DNA of 36,897 nt from Kofleriaceae bacterium (GTDB taxonomy: Bacteria > Myxococcota_A > Polyangia > Haliangiales > Haliangiaceae), in contig JABFXX010000391.1 in the NCBI GenBank assembly GCA_013368795.1, positions 1 to 36,897 of the forward strand, read 5' to 3'. Position 1 is the stretch's first letter, and each line of letters begins with the position of its first letter. This document shows positions 18,102 through 24,094 of this stretch, in pieces. A program made the position numbers and the translations under genes. The notes beneath the pieces are model-generated. The model ran no database searches. It was not told the origin of the DNA and was given only the letters and a program-made list of their open reading frames with translations.

Positions 18102-19739
18102 ATGTTCGATTTCACCAAGTTCTTCTCGACGAAGACGACGCCACAGAGCGAGCCGATTCCGGGCACCAGCCAGGTCCCCAACTCGGCGGGCGGCTACGCC
18201 TGGCAGCTCGACGACTGGGCGCGTCTCGATCGCTTTCTCATCCTCGGTAGCGAGGGCGGCACGTACTACGCGTCGGAGCGCGAGCTCACGCGTGACAACG
18301 TCCCCTCGGTCGCGCGGTGTATCACCGCCGATGGCCTTCGTACCGTCGACCGGATCGTTGCTATCTCTGATGCGGGACGTGCGCCCAAGAACGATCCGGC
18401 GATTTTTTCTCTCGCGATGGCCGCCAAGCTCGGTGACGAGGCCACGCGTCGTGCCGCATACGCAGCCCTCCCCAAGGTCTGTCGTATCGGCACGCACCTG
18501 ATGCACTTCGCGCACTACGCGCAGGCATTCGGTGGCTGGGGACGCGGCATGCGTCGCGCGGTCGGTGCCTGGTTCAACGCCAAGCCCGCCGCCGACCTCG
18601 CGCTCCAGCTCGCGAAGTACCAGTCGCGCGACGGCTGGTCGAACCGAGACCTCCTGCGCCTCGCGCACCCGCGCGCCGCGTCGCCGTCGCACGATCGCCT
18701 GTTCAACTGGGCGGTCGCCGGCGAGCTCCCCGACGGCGCGAAGGACGATCCGGCACTCGCGCTGATCGTCGCGATGCACGAGCTCCGTGCGATGGACGAT
18801 GTCCTCGCCGGCGCGAAGCTCATCCGCGACAAGAAGCTGCCCCGCGAGTGTGTCCCGACCCAGTGGCTCACGTTCCCCGAGGTCTGGGAGGCCCTGCTGC
18901 CGGCCATGCCGATGACCGCGATGATCCGCAACCTGGCCACGATGACGCGCGTTGGTTTGCTCACCCAGAGCTCGCATGCGACCAACCACGTCATCGCCCA
19001 GCTGCGCGATCCCGCGCGACTCGCCAAGGCTCGCGTTCACCCGATCGCCGTGCTCGCCGCGCTCACGACCTACAAGTCGGGGCACAGCGCTCGCGGTTCG
19101 GGCACGTGGCAGCCGGTCGCCAAGATCGTCGACGCCCTCGATGCCGCGTTCTACGCGACGTTCCCGCTCGTCGAGCCCGCGAACAAGCGCATGCTTCTCG
19201 CACTCGACGTCTCGGGATCGATGGGCTGCGGCGATGTCGCGGGTGTCCCGAACCTGACGCCGCGGATCGCGAGTGCCGCCATGGCACTCGTCACGGCGGC
19301 GACGGAGCGTGACCATTCGTTCGTTGCCTTCACGGCAGCGGCGCATGGCTACGGTGGACAGTGGGGAGGTGGTGAGTCGGGAATCACGACGCTATCGATC
19401 TCGCCGCGTCAGCGGCTGGACGATGTCGTCAGTGCTGTCGACAAGCTGCCGATGGGAGGCACTGACTGCGCCCTGCCCATGCTGTGGGCGCAGAAGCACC
19501 GCGTCGATGTGGACACGTTCGTGATCTACACCGACAACGAGACGTGGGCGGGTAGCGTGCACCCGGCTCAGGCTCTGCGGGCTTATCGTGACGCACGGGG
19601 CATTCCGGCCAAGCTGGTCGTGGTCGGAATGACGTCGACGGGTTTCAGCATTGCTGATCCCGCCGACGCCGGCATGCTCGACGTTGTCGGTTTCGACACG
19701 TCGACGCCGCCGGTCATCGCCGACTTCGCTCGCGCGTAG
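18102..19739 (+). CDS. rsr: TROVE-domain Ro60/Rsr ring protein
   Basis: A 545-residue orthologue of the Ro60 autoantigen (about 540 residues in animals, 531 in Deinococcus Rsr). Ro60 is a ring of HEAT-like repeats that binds Y RNA on its outer face and the ends of misfolded RNAs in its hole; in bacteria it works with PNPase or RtcB in RNA decay and repair. The TROVE domain covers about 25-355, with the typical RLDRFLILGSEGGTYY and CVPTQWLTFPEVWEALLPAMPMTAMIRNLA stretches. A von Willebrand A domain follows, with a complete metal site: DVSGS (369-373), Thr454 in GGTD, and Asp478 in YTDNE. The start at 18102 has GGAAAGG ten bases upstream; a hairpin (18066-18083) sits just before it. The gene lies inside a tRNA array, on the same strand. 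Confidence 0.95.
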   Translation: MFDFTKFFSTKTTPQSEPIPGTSQVPNSAGGYAWQLDDWARLDRFLILGSEGGTYYASERELTRDNVPSVARCITADGLRTVDRIVAISDAGRAPKNDPAIFSLAMAAKLGDEATRRAAYAALPKVCRIGTHLMHFAHYAQAFGGWGRGMRRAVGAWFNAKPAADLALQLAKYQSRDGWSNRDLLRLAHPRAASPSHDRLFNWAVAGELPDGAKDDPALALIVAMHELRAMDDVLAGAKLIRDKKLPRECVPTQWLTFPEVWEALLPAMPMTAMIRNLATMTRVGLLTQSSHATNHVIAQLRDPARLAKARVHPIAVLAALTTYKSGHSARGSGTWQPVAKIVDALDAAFYATFPLVEPANKRMLLALDVSGSMGCGDVAGVPNLTPRIASAAMALVTAATERDHSFVAFTAAAHGYGGQWGGGESGITTLSISPRQRLDDVVSAVDKLPMGGTDCALPMLWAQKHRVDVDTFVIYTDNETWAGSVHPAQALRAYRDARGIPAKLVVVGMTSTGFSIADPADAGMLDVVGFDTSTPPVIADFARA

Positions 19740-19781
19740 TGCACTACGCGCTCGATGTGAAGGCGCGGCCTGCGACCGCTG

Positions 19782-19797
19782 CCGGTGGCAACACCGG
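19782..19797 (+). other. GNRA-capped hairpin after the Ro60 stop
   Basis: CCGGTG and CACCGG close on a GCAA tetraloop, 43 bases after the Ro60 stop and just before tRNA-Asn. There is no proper T-run after it, so a processing or stability element is more likely than a terminator. Confidence 0.45.
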
Positions 19798-19802
19798 TAT
19801 TT

Positions 19803-19875
19803 GGGCCCGTTGCTCGGTGGTCCGAGCGGCCGTCTGTTAAGCGGATGTTTGTTGGTTCGATTCCAACCGGGCCCG
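19803..19875 (+). tRNA. tRNA-Asn(GTT)
   Basis: Acceptor GGGCCCG/CGGGCCC, D stem GCTC/GAGC, anticodon loop CTGTTAA (GTT) on a four-pair stem CCGT/GCGG, T arm GTTGG/CCAAC with loop TTCGATT. Discriminator G; CCA not encoded. First tRNA after the Ro60 gene. Confidence 0.88.
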
Positions 19876-19903
19876 CTTCTTCCTCGAGCATTCGCTCGAT
19901 CTT

Positions 19904-19974
19904 GTCCGTGTAGAACAGCAGTAGTTCGCTGGCCTCTCAACCCAGCCACGCGGGTGCAAATCCCGCCACGGATC
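19904..19974 (+). tRNA. tRNA-Glu(CTC)
   Basis: Acceptor GTCCGTG/CACGGAT, D stem GAAC/GTTC, anticodon loop CTCTCAA (CTC) with a C-C mismatch at the top of the stem, T arm GCGGG/CCCGC with loop TGCAAAT. Discriminator C at 19974 followed by encoded CCA (19975-19977). Could also be read with a nine-base anticodon loop. Confidence 0.8.
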
Positions 19975-19995
19975 CCACGTCTCGATCAAAGTCTC

Positions 19996-20094
19996 CGCAG
20001 TGCTTCCGGTGAAGCGACGATCGACAGCACTAGAAGTGCCTCGGTCCGTTCGTCAGGCGCGAACGAACGCTGGGTTCGACTCCCTCCACTGCGA
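19996..20094 (+). tRNA. tRNA-Ser(AGA), class II, degenerate T stem
   Basis: Acceptor CGCAGTG/CACTGCG. The D arm is GCTTC/GAAGC around a four-base CGGT loop. The anticodon loop CTAGAAG gives AGA, which would need A34-to-inosine editing, but the stem has only three good pairs. A long variable arm CGTTCG/CGAACG supports serine. The T arm keeps loop TTCGACT, but its stem is only GGG/CCC with two mismatches. Identity and function are therefore less certain than for its neighbours. Confidence 0.65.
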
Positions 20095-20113
20095 CTCGAT
20101 CGGTTCAAGTCAC

Positions 20114-20183
20114 GCCACCGTTCCAAGGAAGGGACACAACGCTGCGAAGGTTGTCGGCTGAGGTTCGAGTCCTCTCGGTGGTA
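20114..20183 (+). tRNA. tRNA-Arg(GCG)
   Basis: Acceptor GCCACCG/CGGTGGT, D stem TCC/GGA with loop AAGGAAG, anticodon stem CAAC/GTTG with loop CTGCGAA (GCG) and a G-G mismatch at the loop edge, T arm GAGG/CCTC with loop TTCGAGT. Discriminator A, CCA not encoded. Confidence 0.75.
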
Positions 20184-20214
20184 CGTCGTTTCGCGGGCTC
20201 CTCGTCCGCATGTT

Positions 20215-20283
20215 CGCAGTCGGTGCAGGGCACCGCCGCGGCCCATACCCGCGCGCGTGACGGTTCGATTCCGTCGACTGCGA
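20215..20283 (+). tRNA. tRNA-Met(CAT), minimal D loop
   Basis: Acceptor CGCAGTC/GACTGCG with CCA encoded (20284-20286). The D arm CGGTGC/GCACCG closes on only three bases (AGG). Anticodon stem CGCGG/CCGCG with loop CCCATAC (CAT, C at position 33). T arm GACGG/CCGTC, loop TTCGATT. CAT could also be an isoleucine tRNA if C34 is lysidinylated by TilS; initiator features (three GC pairs at the anticodon stem base next to the loop) are not complete. Confidence 0.75.
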
Positions 20284-20303
20284 CCAGGAGGTCGCTCCTC
20301 CTT

Positions 20304-20370
20304 CGCAATGCCTCGGGTCGAGGCGAGCTCGCACGGCGAGAAGGAACGGTTCGAATCCATTCCATTGCGG
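20304..20370 (+). tRNA. tRNA-Arg(ACG)-like, degenerate
   Basis: Acceptor CGCAATG/CATTGCG, D arm CCTCG/CGAGG with a three-base loop, anticodon loop GCACGGC (ACG, C at 33) on a three-pair stem that can also fold as a tight CTCGC/GCGAG hairpin. The T arm is over-long with a C-A mismatch around loop TTCGAAT. It may be a decaying or specialised tRNA-like RNA; the anticodon call is weak. Confidence 0.5.
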
Positions 20371-20373
20371 CGA

Positions 20374-20491
20374 ACAGATGTCGTCTAACGGCAGGACTGC
20401 GGTTTGCGTCGACAATCCTCGCCCGCATCGCGGGCCGACGTTCGAGGCTTATCAGGCACCGCCTACGCCGGTTCGACTCCGGCCGTCTGTT
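20374..20491 (+). ncRNA. tRNA-Y RNA hybrid 1: tRNA body with Ro60-type helix in the anticodon arm
   Basis: Outer parts are tRNA: acceptor ACAGATG/CGTCTGT, D stem GTC/GAC with a TAACGGCAG loop, anticodon-like stem GCGGT/ACCGC, T arm GCCGG/CCGGC with loop TTCGACT. Between the strands of the anticodon stem are 54 bases instead of 7. They contain CTCGCCC (20418-20424), a short loop, GGGCCGA (20432-20438), eight bases, and GCTTATC. CTCGCCC can pair with GGGCCGA leaving one bulged C, the helix that Ro60 recognises in Y RNAs. The usual seven-base anticodon loop is missing, so this is unlikely to decode. Alternative folds exist, for example CCTCG/CGAGG outside CCCGC/GCGGG. Confidence 0.65.
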
Positions 20492-20559
20492 CACGTTTTC
20501 GCGGGTAGCCCGAGTCGCGTTCCCCCTCAGTCCGCGGCTCGGGCCTGCGCCCGCCATCT

Positions 20560-20630
20560 ACATCGCGCGTGCTGGTGCACGGCCTCGAGTCCAAATCGAG
20601 CGCGGCAGGGTTCGAATCCTTGGCGGTGTG
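20560..20630 (+). tRNA. tRNA-Trp(CCA)
   Basis: Acceptor ACATCGC/GCGGTGT (one T-G pair), D arm CGTGC/GCACG around a four-base TGGT loop, anticodon stem CTCGA/TCGAG with loop GTCCAAA (CCA), T arm CAGGG/CCTTG with loop TTCGAAT. Discriminator G, CCA not encoded. Stems are good apart from the very small D loop. Confidence 0.8.
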
Positions 20631-20656
20631 CTTGCCCGACTTCGTGCGGGCCGCCG
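20631..20656 (+). other. Linker hairpin resembling the Ro60-type helix
   Basis: CTTGCCCG at 20631-20638 pairs with CGGGC inside CGGGCCGC (20647-20654), around an eight-base loop. It matches the tRNA-Y hybrid pattern except that GGGCCGA is GGGCCGC here, and no G(G/C)TTATC follows at the right distance. It could be a degenerate copy or just a linker hairpin. Confidence 0.35.
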
Positions 20657-20709
20657 TGTGGCAACAGAGCCGCTGGGTGATGCCCAGCCCGAAGGCACGG
20701 CTCCTTTCT

Positions 20710-20783
<74 letters not shown>

Positions 20784-20791
20784 CCAGTGAT

Positions 20792-20916
20792 GCACGCGTA
20801 GTTCAACCGGGAGAACACCAAAACACCCGTTTGCGGCACCTTGTCCATTCGTGGGCCGATCGTGGACGGTTATCCCTCCAACGGAGGAGATGCTGGTTCG
20901 AATCCAGCCGTGTGCA
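20792..20916 (+). ncRNA. tRNA-Y RNA hybrid 2: tRNA body with Ro60-type helix in the anticodon arm
   Basis: Acceptor GCACGCG/CGTGTGC, TA at 8-9, D stem GTTC/GAAC with loop AACCGGGA, T arm GCTGG/CCAGC with loop TTCGAAT, discriminator A. The anticodon region is about 75 bases. A stem CCGTT/AACGG encloses CTTGTCC (20840-20846), a six-base loop, GGGCCGA (20853-20859), eight bases, and GGTTATC (ending 20874). CTTGTCC pairs with GGGCCGA through G-C, G-C, G-T and C-G, then a bulged C, then G-T and A-T. Outside it, CAC can pair with GTG as in animal Y RNAs. Ten extra bases lie between the D arm and the stem. A Trp-like CTCCAAC loop can be drawn near 20876, but only with a poor stem. Confidence 0.68.
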
Positions 20917-20925
20917 TCACGCTTC

Positions 20926-21048
20926 GCAGACGTAGCTCAGTGGGAGAGCGCTAAGGCCCTCGGGCACTCACTTGCCCGTCATCGGGCCGACGCGTGAGGG
21001 TTATCGAATTGGATCGAGAGGTCGTCGGTTCGAATCCGACCGTCTGCA
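20926..21048 (+). ncRNA. tRNA-Y RNA hybrid 3: tRNA body with Ro60-type helix in the anticodon arm
   Basis: Acceptor GCAGACG/CGTCTGC, TA at 8-9, D stem GCTC/GAGC with loop AGTGGGA, variable-like AGGTC, T arm GTCGG/CCGAC with loop TTCGAAT, discriminator A. The anticodon region carries CTTGCCC (20971-20977), a six-base loop, GGGCCGA (20984-20990), eight bases and GGTTATC. CTTGCCC pairs with GGGCCGA with one bulged C. The helix continues outward as CTCA/TGAG across an internal loop, and a basal CCTCG/CGAG stem can join it to the tRNA body. This is the cleanest of the three copies. A TTGGA stretch at 21009-21013 could be read as a proline anticodon, but no proper seven-base loop forms. Confidence 0.7.
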
Positions 21049-21077
21049 CGTTCACACGAGCTCGCGATGCGAGCTTC

Positions 21078-21149
21078 CCGCCTTTAGCTCAGGAGCAGAG
21101 CGCTTGCCCGATAAGCGAGTGGTCGAAGGTGCAACTCCTTCAAGGCGGA
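21078..21149 (+). tRNA. tRNA-Ile(GAT)
   Basis: Acceptor CCGCCTT/AAGGCGG, D stem GCTC/GAGC, anticodon stem CTTGC/GCGAG with loop CCGATAA (GAT, C at position 33), T arm GAAGG/CCTTC with loop TGCAACT. Discriminator A, CCA not encoded. Well formed apart from C33. Confidence 0.87.
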
Positions 21150-21150
21150 C

Positions 21151-21226
21151 GCTGCGTCGAAGCCAAAGCAGTCGAGGCACGAGAATGTGGATCTCGTACT
21201 AGCGGGTGCAAGTCCCGTCGACCAGC
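21151..21226 (+). tRNA. tRNA-His(GTG) with bulged acceptor
   Basis: Anticodon stem CGAGA/TCTCG with loop ATGTGGA (GTG), T arm GCGGG/CCCGT with loop TGCAAGT, D stem GCC/GGC. The acceptor pairs GCTG/CAGC and GTCG/CGAC with one extra C bulged on the 5' side. It includes the extra G(-1) paired with discriminator C73 that marks tRNA-His. CCA is encoded (21227-21229). Only one base separates it from tRNA-Ile. Confidence 0.8.
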
Positions 21227-21230
21227 CCAT

Positions 21231-21314
21231 GGGAGTGTTGACGGTAAAGAGACCGACGGTGCCTGTAAAGCGCCCGCCCTCGAGGACAACAGCGTGCAAG
21301 TCGCTGCACTCCCA
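21231..21314 (+). tRNA. tRNA-Tyr(GTA), class II
   Basis: Acceptor GGGAGTG/CACTCCC, anticodon stem GGTGC/GCGCC with loop CTGTAAA (GTA), a variable arm of about 14 bases (CGCCCTCGAGGACAA region) as expected for bacterial Tyr, T arm CAGCG/CGCTG with loop TGCAAGT, discriminator A. The D arm CGGT/ACCG is shifted and its loop AAAGAG lacks the usual GG. Confidence 0.8.
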
Positions 21315-21323
21315 CGATCCTAT

Positions 21324-21396
21324 GCCGCCGTAGACCAACGGCAGAGTCAGTAGTTCGAGAAGCTATCAAGTGCCGGTTCGAATCCGGCCGGCGGCA
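21324..21396 (+). tRNA. tRNA-Leu(GAG) with short variable loop
   Basis: Acceptor GCCGCCG/CGGCGGC, D stem GAC/GTC with loop CAACGGCAGA, anticodon stem GTAGT/GCTAT with loop TCGAGAA (GAG, C at 33), T arm GCCGG/CCGGC with loop TTCGAAT, discriminator A. Bacterial tRNA-Leu normally has a long variable arm; here it is five bases (CAAGT), as in mitochondria. The anticodon therefore says Leu but the shape is class I. Confidence 0.75.
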
Positions 21397-21416
21397 CTTC
21401 TCACGTTTCGCTTCAT

Positions 21417-21489
21417 GCCGCCGTAGACCAACGGCAGAGTCAGCGCGTTCAGAATGCGTTCAGTGGGAGTTCGAATCTCCCCGGCGGCA
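21417..21489 (+). tRNA. tRNA-Leu(CAG) with short variable loop
   Basis: Nearly identical acceptor and D arm to the preceding gene, so a recent duplicate with a changed anticodon arm: stem GCGCG/TGCGT, loop TTCAGAA (CAG). Variable loop TCAGT is again short. T arm GGGAG/CTCCC, loop TTCGAAT, discriminator A, CCA not encoded. It lies 44 bases before the HNH gene. Confidence 0.8.
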
Positions 21490-21533
21490 CGTCGCCCGAG
21501 CTTTCTTCGGGCCGTAAAGAAAGGGGGCATGCC

Positions 21534-22091
21534 GTGATGCATGTCGAGTCCACTCGCACGCTCCTGCTGACGCAGGGCTACGAGCCGATCCAGATTATCT
21601 CCTGGCAGCGCGCTGTGACGCTGCTGGCCCTCGACAAGGTCGAGGTTGTCGAGGAGTACGACGCGCTGATCCGTGCTGCCTCCATCGTCGTGAACGTGCC
21701 GGCTGTCGTGCGTCTGCGCAAGACGTTCCGCCGTCACGCCAAGCCGGTGAAGTTCAGCCGCGTCAACATCTACGCGCGCGACGGCCACCGCTGCCAGTAC
21801 TGCGGCATGAAGTGCACGATCGACGAGCTCACGTACGACCACGTCGTACCGCGCTCCAAGGGTGGTCGCACGACGTGGGAGAACATCGTGTCTGCTTGCT
21901 ACGCGTGTAATCGCCGCAAGGCGAACCGCACGCCGATCGAGGCAGGCATGAAGCTCCTGTCCGAGCCGACGCGCCCGACGTGGATGCCGTCGGTCCAGAT
22001 CCGCGTGAGCGCGCGCAGCGTCCCGGACGCGTGGCGTGACTACGTGTACTGGACAGCAGAGATCGACAACGAGGAGGGCGGCGCGGATTGA
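21534..22091 (+). CDS. HNH endonuclease family protein
   Basis: A 185-residue protein (184 if started at the ATG at 21537). The N-terminal part (TRTLLLTQGYEPIQIISWQRAVTLLALDKVEVVEEYD) is typical of a widespread bacterial HNH family. The HNH motif follows: CQYCGMKC, LTYDHVVPRSKGG, TTWENIVSACYACNRRKANRTP, with two zinc Cys pairs and the catalytic His in DHVVP. Its role is unknown; the family is often found as a stand-alone nuclease. AAGGGGG (21521-21527) is the ribosome site, six bases before GTG 21534 and nine before ATG 21537. A hairpin GCCCGA/TCGGGC lies in the leader at 21493-21512. It sits inside the tRNA array, on the same strand. Confidence 0.9.
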   Translation: MMHVESTRTLLLTQGYEPIQIISWQRAVTLLALDKVEVVEEYDALIRAASIVVNVPAVVRLRKTFRRHAKPVKFSRVNIYARDGHRCQYCGMKCTIDELTYDHVVPRSKGGRTTWENIVSACYACNRRKANRTPIEAGMKLLSEPTRPTWMPSVQIRVSARSVPDAWRDYVYWTAEIDNEEGGAD

Positions 22092-22139
22092 AGACGCGTG
22101 CGGTCGGTTGACGGCAATCACGCCGGCCGCCGCGTCTTC
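22090..22139 (+). other. Long hairpin at the end of the HNH gene
   Basis: GAAGACGCG (22090-22098) pairs with CGCGTCTTC (22131-22139), and inside it GCGGTCGG pairs with CCGGCCGC with one G-T. After a single T bulge this makes about 17 base pairs around a 15-base loop. It starts within the HNH stop codon and ends eight bases before tRNA-Gln(CTG). There is no T-run; an RNase III-type processing site or mRNA 3' end is more likely than a terminator. Confidence 0.55.
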
Positions 22140-22146
22140 TAGGTTT

Positions 22147-22219
22147 GGAGGACTAGTTCAATCGGTAGAACACGCGTCTCTGGAACGCGAAGTTGATGGT
22201 TCGACTCCATCGTCCTCTT
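22147..22219 (+). tRNA. tRNA-Gln(CTG)
   Basis: Acceptor GGAGGAC/GTCCTCT, D stem GTTC/GAAC with loop AATCGGTA, anticodon stem CGCGT/ACGCG with loop CTCTGGA (CTG), T arm GATGG/CCATC with loop TTCGACT. Discriminator T at 22219 followed by encoded CCA (22220-22222). Well formed. Confidence 0.9.
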
Positions 22220-22237
22220 CCACAGGTCATCGTCTTC

Positions 22238-22310
22238 GGAGGACTAGTTCAATCGGCAGAACGCGGGTTTTTGAAACCCGATGGTGATGGTTCGACTCCA
22301 TCGTCCTCTT
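22238..22310 (+). tRNA. tRNA-Gln(TTG)
   Basis: Same acceptor, D arm and T arm as the preceding tRNA-Gln with a different anticodon arm: CGGGT/ACCCG, loop TTTTGAA (TTG). Discriminator T, CCA not encoded. A clear duplicate pair covering both Gln codons. Confidence 0.9.
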
Positions 22311-22357
22311 CGTCATCGTCTTGGTTTGGTTCCGAGCGTCTCGTCGGGACCGCTCAT

Positions 22358-22429
22358 GGCTCGTGATGCGACTGGTGTCGCAGCGCCGCTGTCTACGGCG
22401 TGAGACGGATTCGATCTCCGTACGAGCCG
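22358..22429 (+). tRNA. tRNA-Asp(GTC)
   Basis: Acceptor GGCTCGT/ACGAGCC, D arm TGCGA/TCGCA with a six-base CTGGTG loop, anticodon stem CGCCG/CGGCG with loop CTGTCTA (GTC), T arm ACGGA/TCCGT with loop TTCGATC. Discriminator G, CCA not encoded. Confidence 0.85.
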
Positions 22430-22436
22430 CTGTTTT

Positions 22437-22505
22437 GGGGATGCCATAAGGATGGACCGGACACTTGCAATGTCTGGTTAGCGGGAGCGTTACCCGTCGT
22501 CTCCA
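22437..22505 (+). tRNA. tRNA-Ala(TGC), unusual T loop
   Basis: Acceptor GGGGATG/CGTCTCC, D arm CCAT/ATGG with four-base loop AAGG, anticodon stem GGACA/TGTCT with loop CTTGCAA (TGC), T stem GCGGG/CCCGT. The T loop is AGCGTTA, which lacks the usual TTCRA sequence. Discriminator A and encoded CCA (22506-22508). The acceptor lacks the G3-T70 pair in the standard place, but has G3 opposite T70 by my alignment (third pair G-T), the AlaRS identity element. Confidence 0.75.
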
Positions 22506-22511
22506 CCATCT

Positions 22512-22584
22512 GGGGATCAGGTCACCTAGGGGTGATGCCGTTCTTACAAAGCGGCTGCGGTCGGTGCGATTCCGACGGTCCCTA
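22512..22584 (+). tRNA. tRNA-Val(TAC), overlaps kinase stop codon
   Basis: Acceptor GGGGATC/GGTCCCT, D arm TCACC/GGTGA with four-base TAGG loop, anticodon stem CCGTT/AGCGG with loop CTTACAA (TAC), T arm GTCGG/CCGAC with loop TGCGATT, discriminator A. Its last three bases overlap the stop codon of the convergent sensor kinase gene. It is the last tRNA of the continuous array. Confidence 0.82.
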
Positions 22585-23991
22585 CCCAGCGCTCCGGCCG
22601 TTTGCGCCGTTCTCGGCGAATGACTTCGGAACCTCGAACCAGAACAGCGAGCCTCGCCCCATCGCGGCGGGCGAGATCACGCCGACTCTTCCACCGTGCG
22701 CTCGGACGAGCCGATCGACAGTCGCCAGCCCGAGGCCGATGCCGGATGCGCGCTTGTCGAGCTGCACGTACGGTTCGAAGATTCGCAGCTGATCCTGGGG
22801 CGGGATTCCAGGCCCGGAGTCCTCGACCTCGATGCGCCAGCTCTTGTCGGCATCGCGCACCCACACGGCGATGCTCCGCGTCGGAGCGTTCCCCATGTAC
22901 TTGATCGCATTTCGCACGAGGTTGGACACCATGCTCGTCAATGCGCCCTCGCTGCACGCAATCCTGCCGTCGGGAACCGGGCCCAGCTCCAGCGCGATCT
23001 CCTGTTGCTGCGCGAGCGCGCGGAGCTCTGCGACGAGATCGGTGAGCACGGACGCGAGCGGTGCAGAGACGCCAGGCTCGGGGTGACCGCCGGCCCGAGA
23101 GAACGTCAGGAGGTCGTCGACAAGTCGATGGACGCGCGCGATCGCCGACGCTCCTCGCTCGACCTTGTTGAGCACCGGCGGATCTGTGGTCGATTGCCGG
23201 ATCAGCTCGAGCGAGAGCACGGCAGCAGATAGGGGACTGAGGATGTCATGCGCCACTCGACCCGAGAACTCACCGAGCGCTTCGTTCTGTGACGCGAGCT
23301 CCGCCTCGCGTCGGTCGCGAAGGCGTAGCGCCGCCTCTTGATCGCGCGCCGCGCGCTGCAGCTGGCGGACGGCAAGCACGCTGGCCAGTACCGCGAGCGC
23401 CACGCTGATGCCGTCGAGCAACACGGTCGTGCCGCGTGCCTGGCCACGGATTCGCTCGATCTCCTGGCCGAGTCGCTGGCCCTTGGCCGCGTCGAATGTG
23501 GTGATGCGCTCGATCGCGTCGTCGAACAGATCCAGGTCGCGATGTACCGCGGCGATCACCGCCGGACTCGAATCGGTCCGCAGGAGCGCGAGGTCACGGT
23601 GCACGCGCTCCAGGATCTCCTGTGCGCGGTGCGCCAACCTCCGTTGCGGCGGCGGTAGCGGCAACCACACGTACGCGAGGAGGTCGGTGGCGATACTGGC
23701 TCGAAATGCGTCGATCCTGGATGCGACCGCAGCTCTCGCAGGACCCGTCGCCGCCGCGTAACGGTCGATCTCATTCTCGAGGCGCCGCACATCGCCGCGC
23801 GTGTGCGAGAGCAGCTGGATGCTCGGCATCTCGTCGTTGATGATCTCGTGCGATCGCGCAGAGACCGCGCTTTCAACGTAGTCGCTGATCGCAGTGGAAA
23901 GTACGAACGCGAGTACGACTGCCGTGGTGACACCGACGAGCCAGCGCGCTGCCGATACAGATGCGGAGGTTTCGCTCGCAGGGTTGCGCAT
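22582..23991 (-). CDS. Membrane sensor histidine kinase
   Basis: A 469-residue two-component sensor kinase. Membrane helices at about 15-37 and 190-212 enclose an all-helical periplasmic sensor domain of about 150 residues with no named fold that I recognise. The cytoplasmic part has the phospho-acceptor H box (GRVAHDILSPLS), N box (NLVRNAIKY), G1 box (DSGPGIP) and G2 box (GIGLGLATV). No response regulator gene lies in the window, so it is an orphan here. The gene lies between tRNA-Val, which overlaps its stop, and tRNA-Arg(CCG), both on the other strand. Confidence 0.92.
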   Translation of the reverse strand: MRNPASETSASVSAARWLVGVTTAVVLAFVLSTAISDYVESAVSARSHEIINDEMPSIQLLSHTRGDVRRLENEIDRYAAATGPARAAVASRIDAFRASIATDLLAYVWLPLPPPQRRLAHRAQEILERVHRDLALLRTDSSPAVIAAVHRDLDLFDDAIERITTFDAAKGQRLGQEIERIRGQARGTTVLLDGISVALAVLASVLAVRQLQRAARDQEAALRLRDRREAELASQNEALGEFSGRVAHDILSPLSAAVLSLELIRQSTTDPPVLNKVERGASAIARVHRLVDDLLTFSRAGGHPEPGVSAPLASVLTDLVAELRALAQQQEIALELGPVPDGRIACSEGALTSMVSNLVRNAIKYMGNAPTRSIAVWVRDADKSWRIEVEDSGPGIPPQDQLRIFEPYVQLDKRASGIGLGLATVDRLVRAHGGRVGVISPAAMGRGSLFWFEVPKSFAENGANGRSAG

Positions 23992-24018
23992 GGCGTCCGG
24001 TTTCAGGTTTCTGGAAAT

Positions 24019-24087
24019 GCCTCCGCACGTAGATCGTGACCCGGGATTCCGAATCCTGGCGAGGCGGTGCGATTCCGCCCGGAGGCA
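24019..24087 (+). tRNA. tRNA-Arg(CCG), detached from the array
   Basis: Acceptor GCCTCCG/CGGAGGC, D arm CACG/CGTG with five-base loop TAGAT (no GG), anticodon stem CGGGA/TCCTG with loop TTCCGAA (CCG), T arm GGCGG/CCGCC with loop TGCGATT. Discriminator A, CCA not encoded. It shares the TGCGATT T loop with tRNA-Val and lies 1.4 kb beyond it, starting 27 bases upstream of the divergent kinase gene. Confidence 0.8.
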
Positions 24088-24094
24088 CGAGCGG

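Noticed and set aside
17775-19346. A 523-residue open frame on the minus strand opposite the Ro60 gene
   Set aside because: It is an Arg/Asp/His-rich shadow typical of GC-rich DNA, and the plus strand encodes a clear TROVE-vWA protein.
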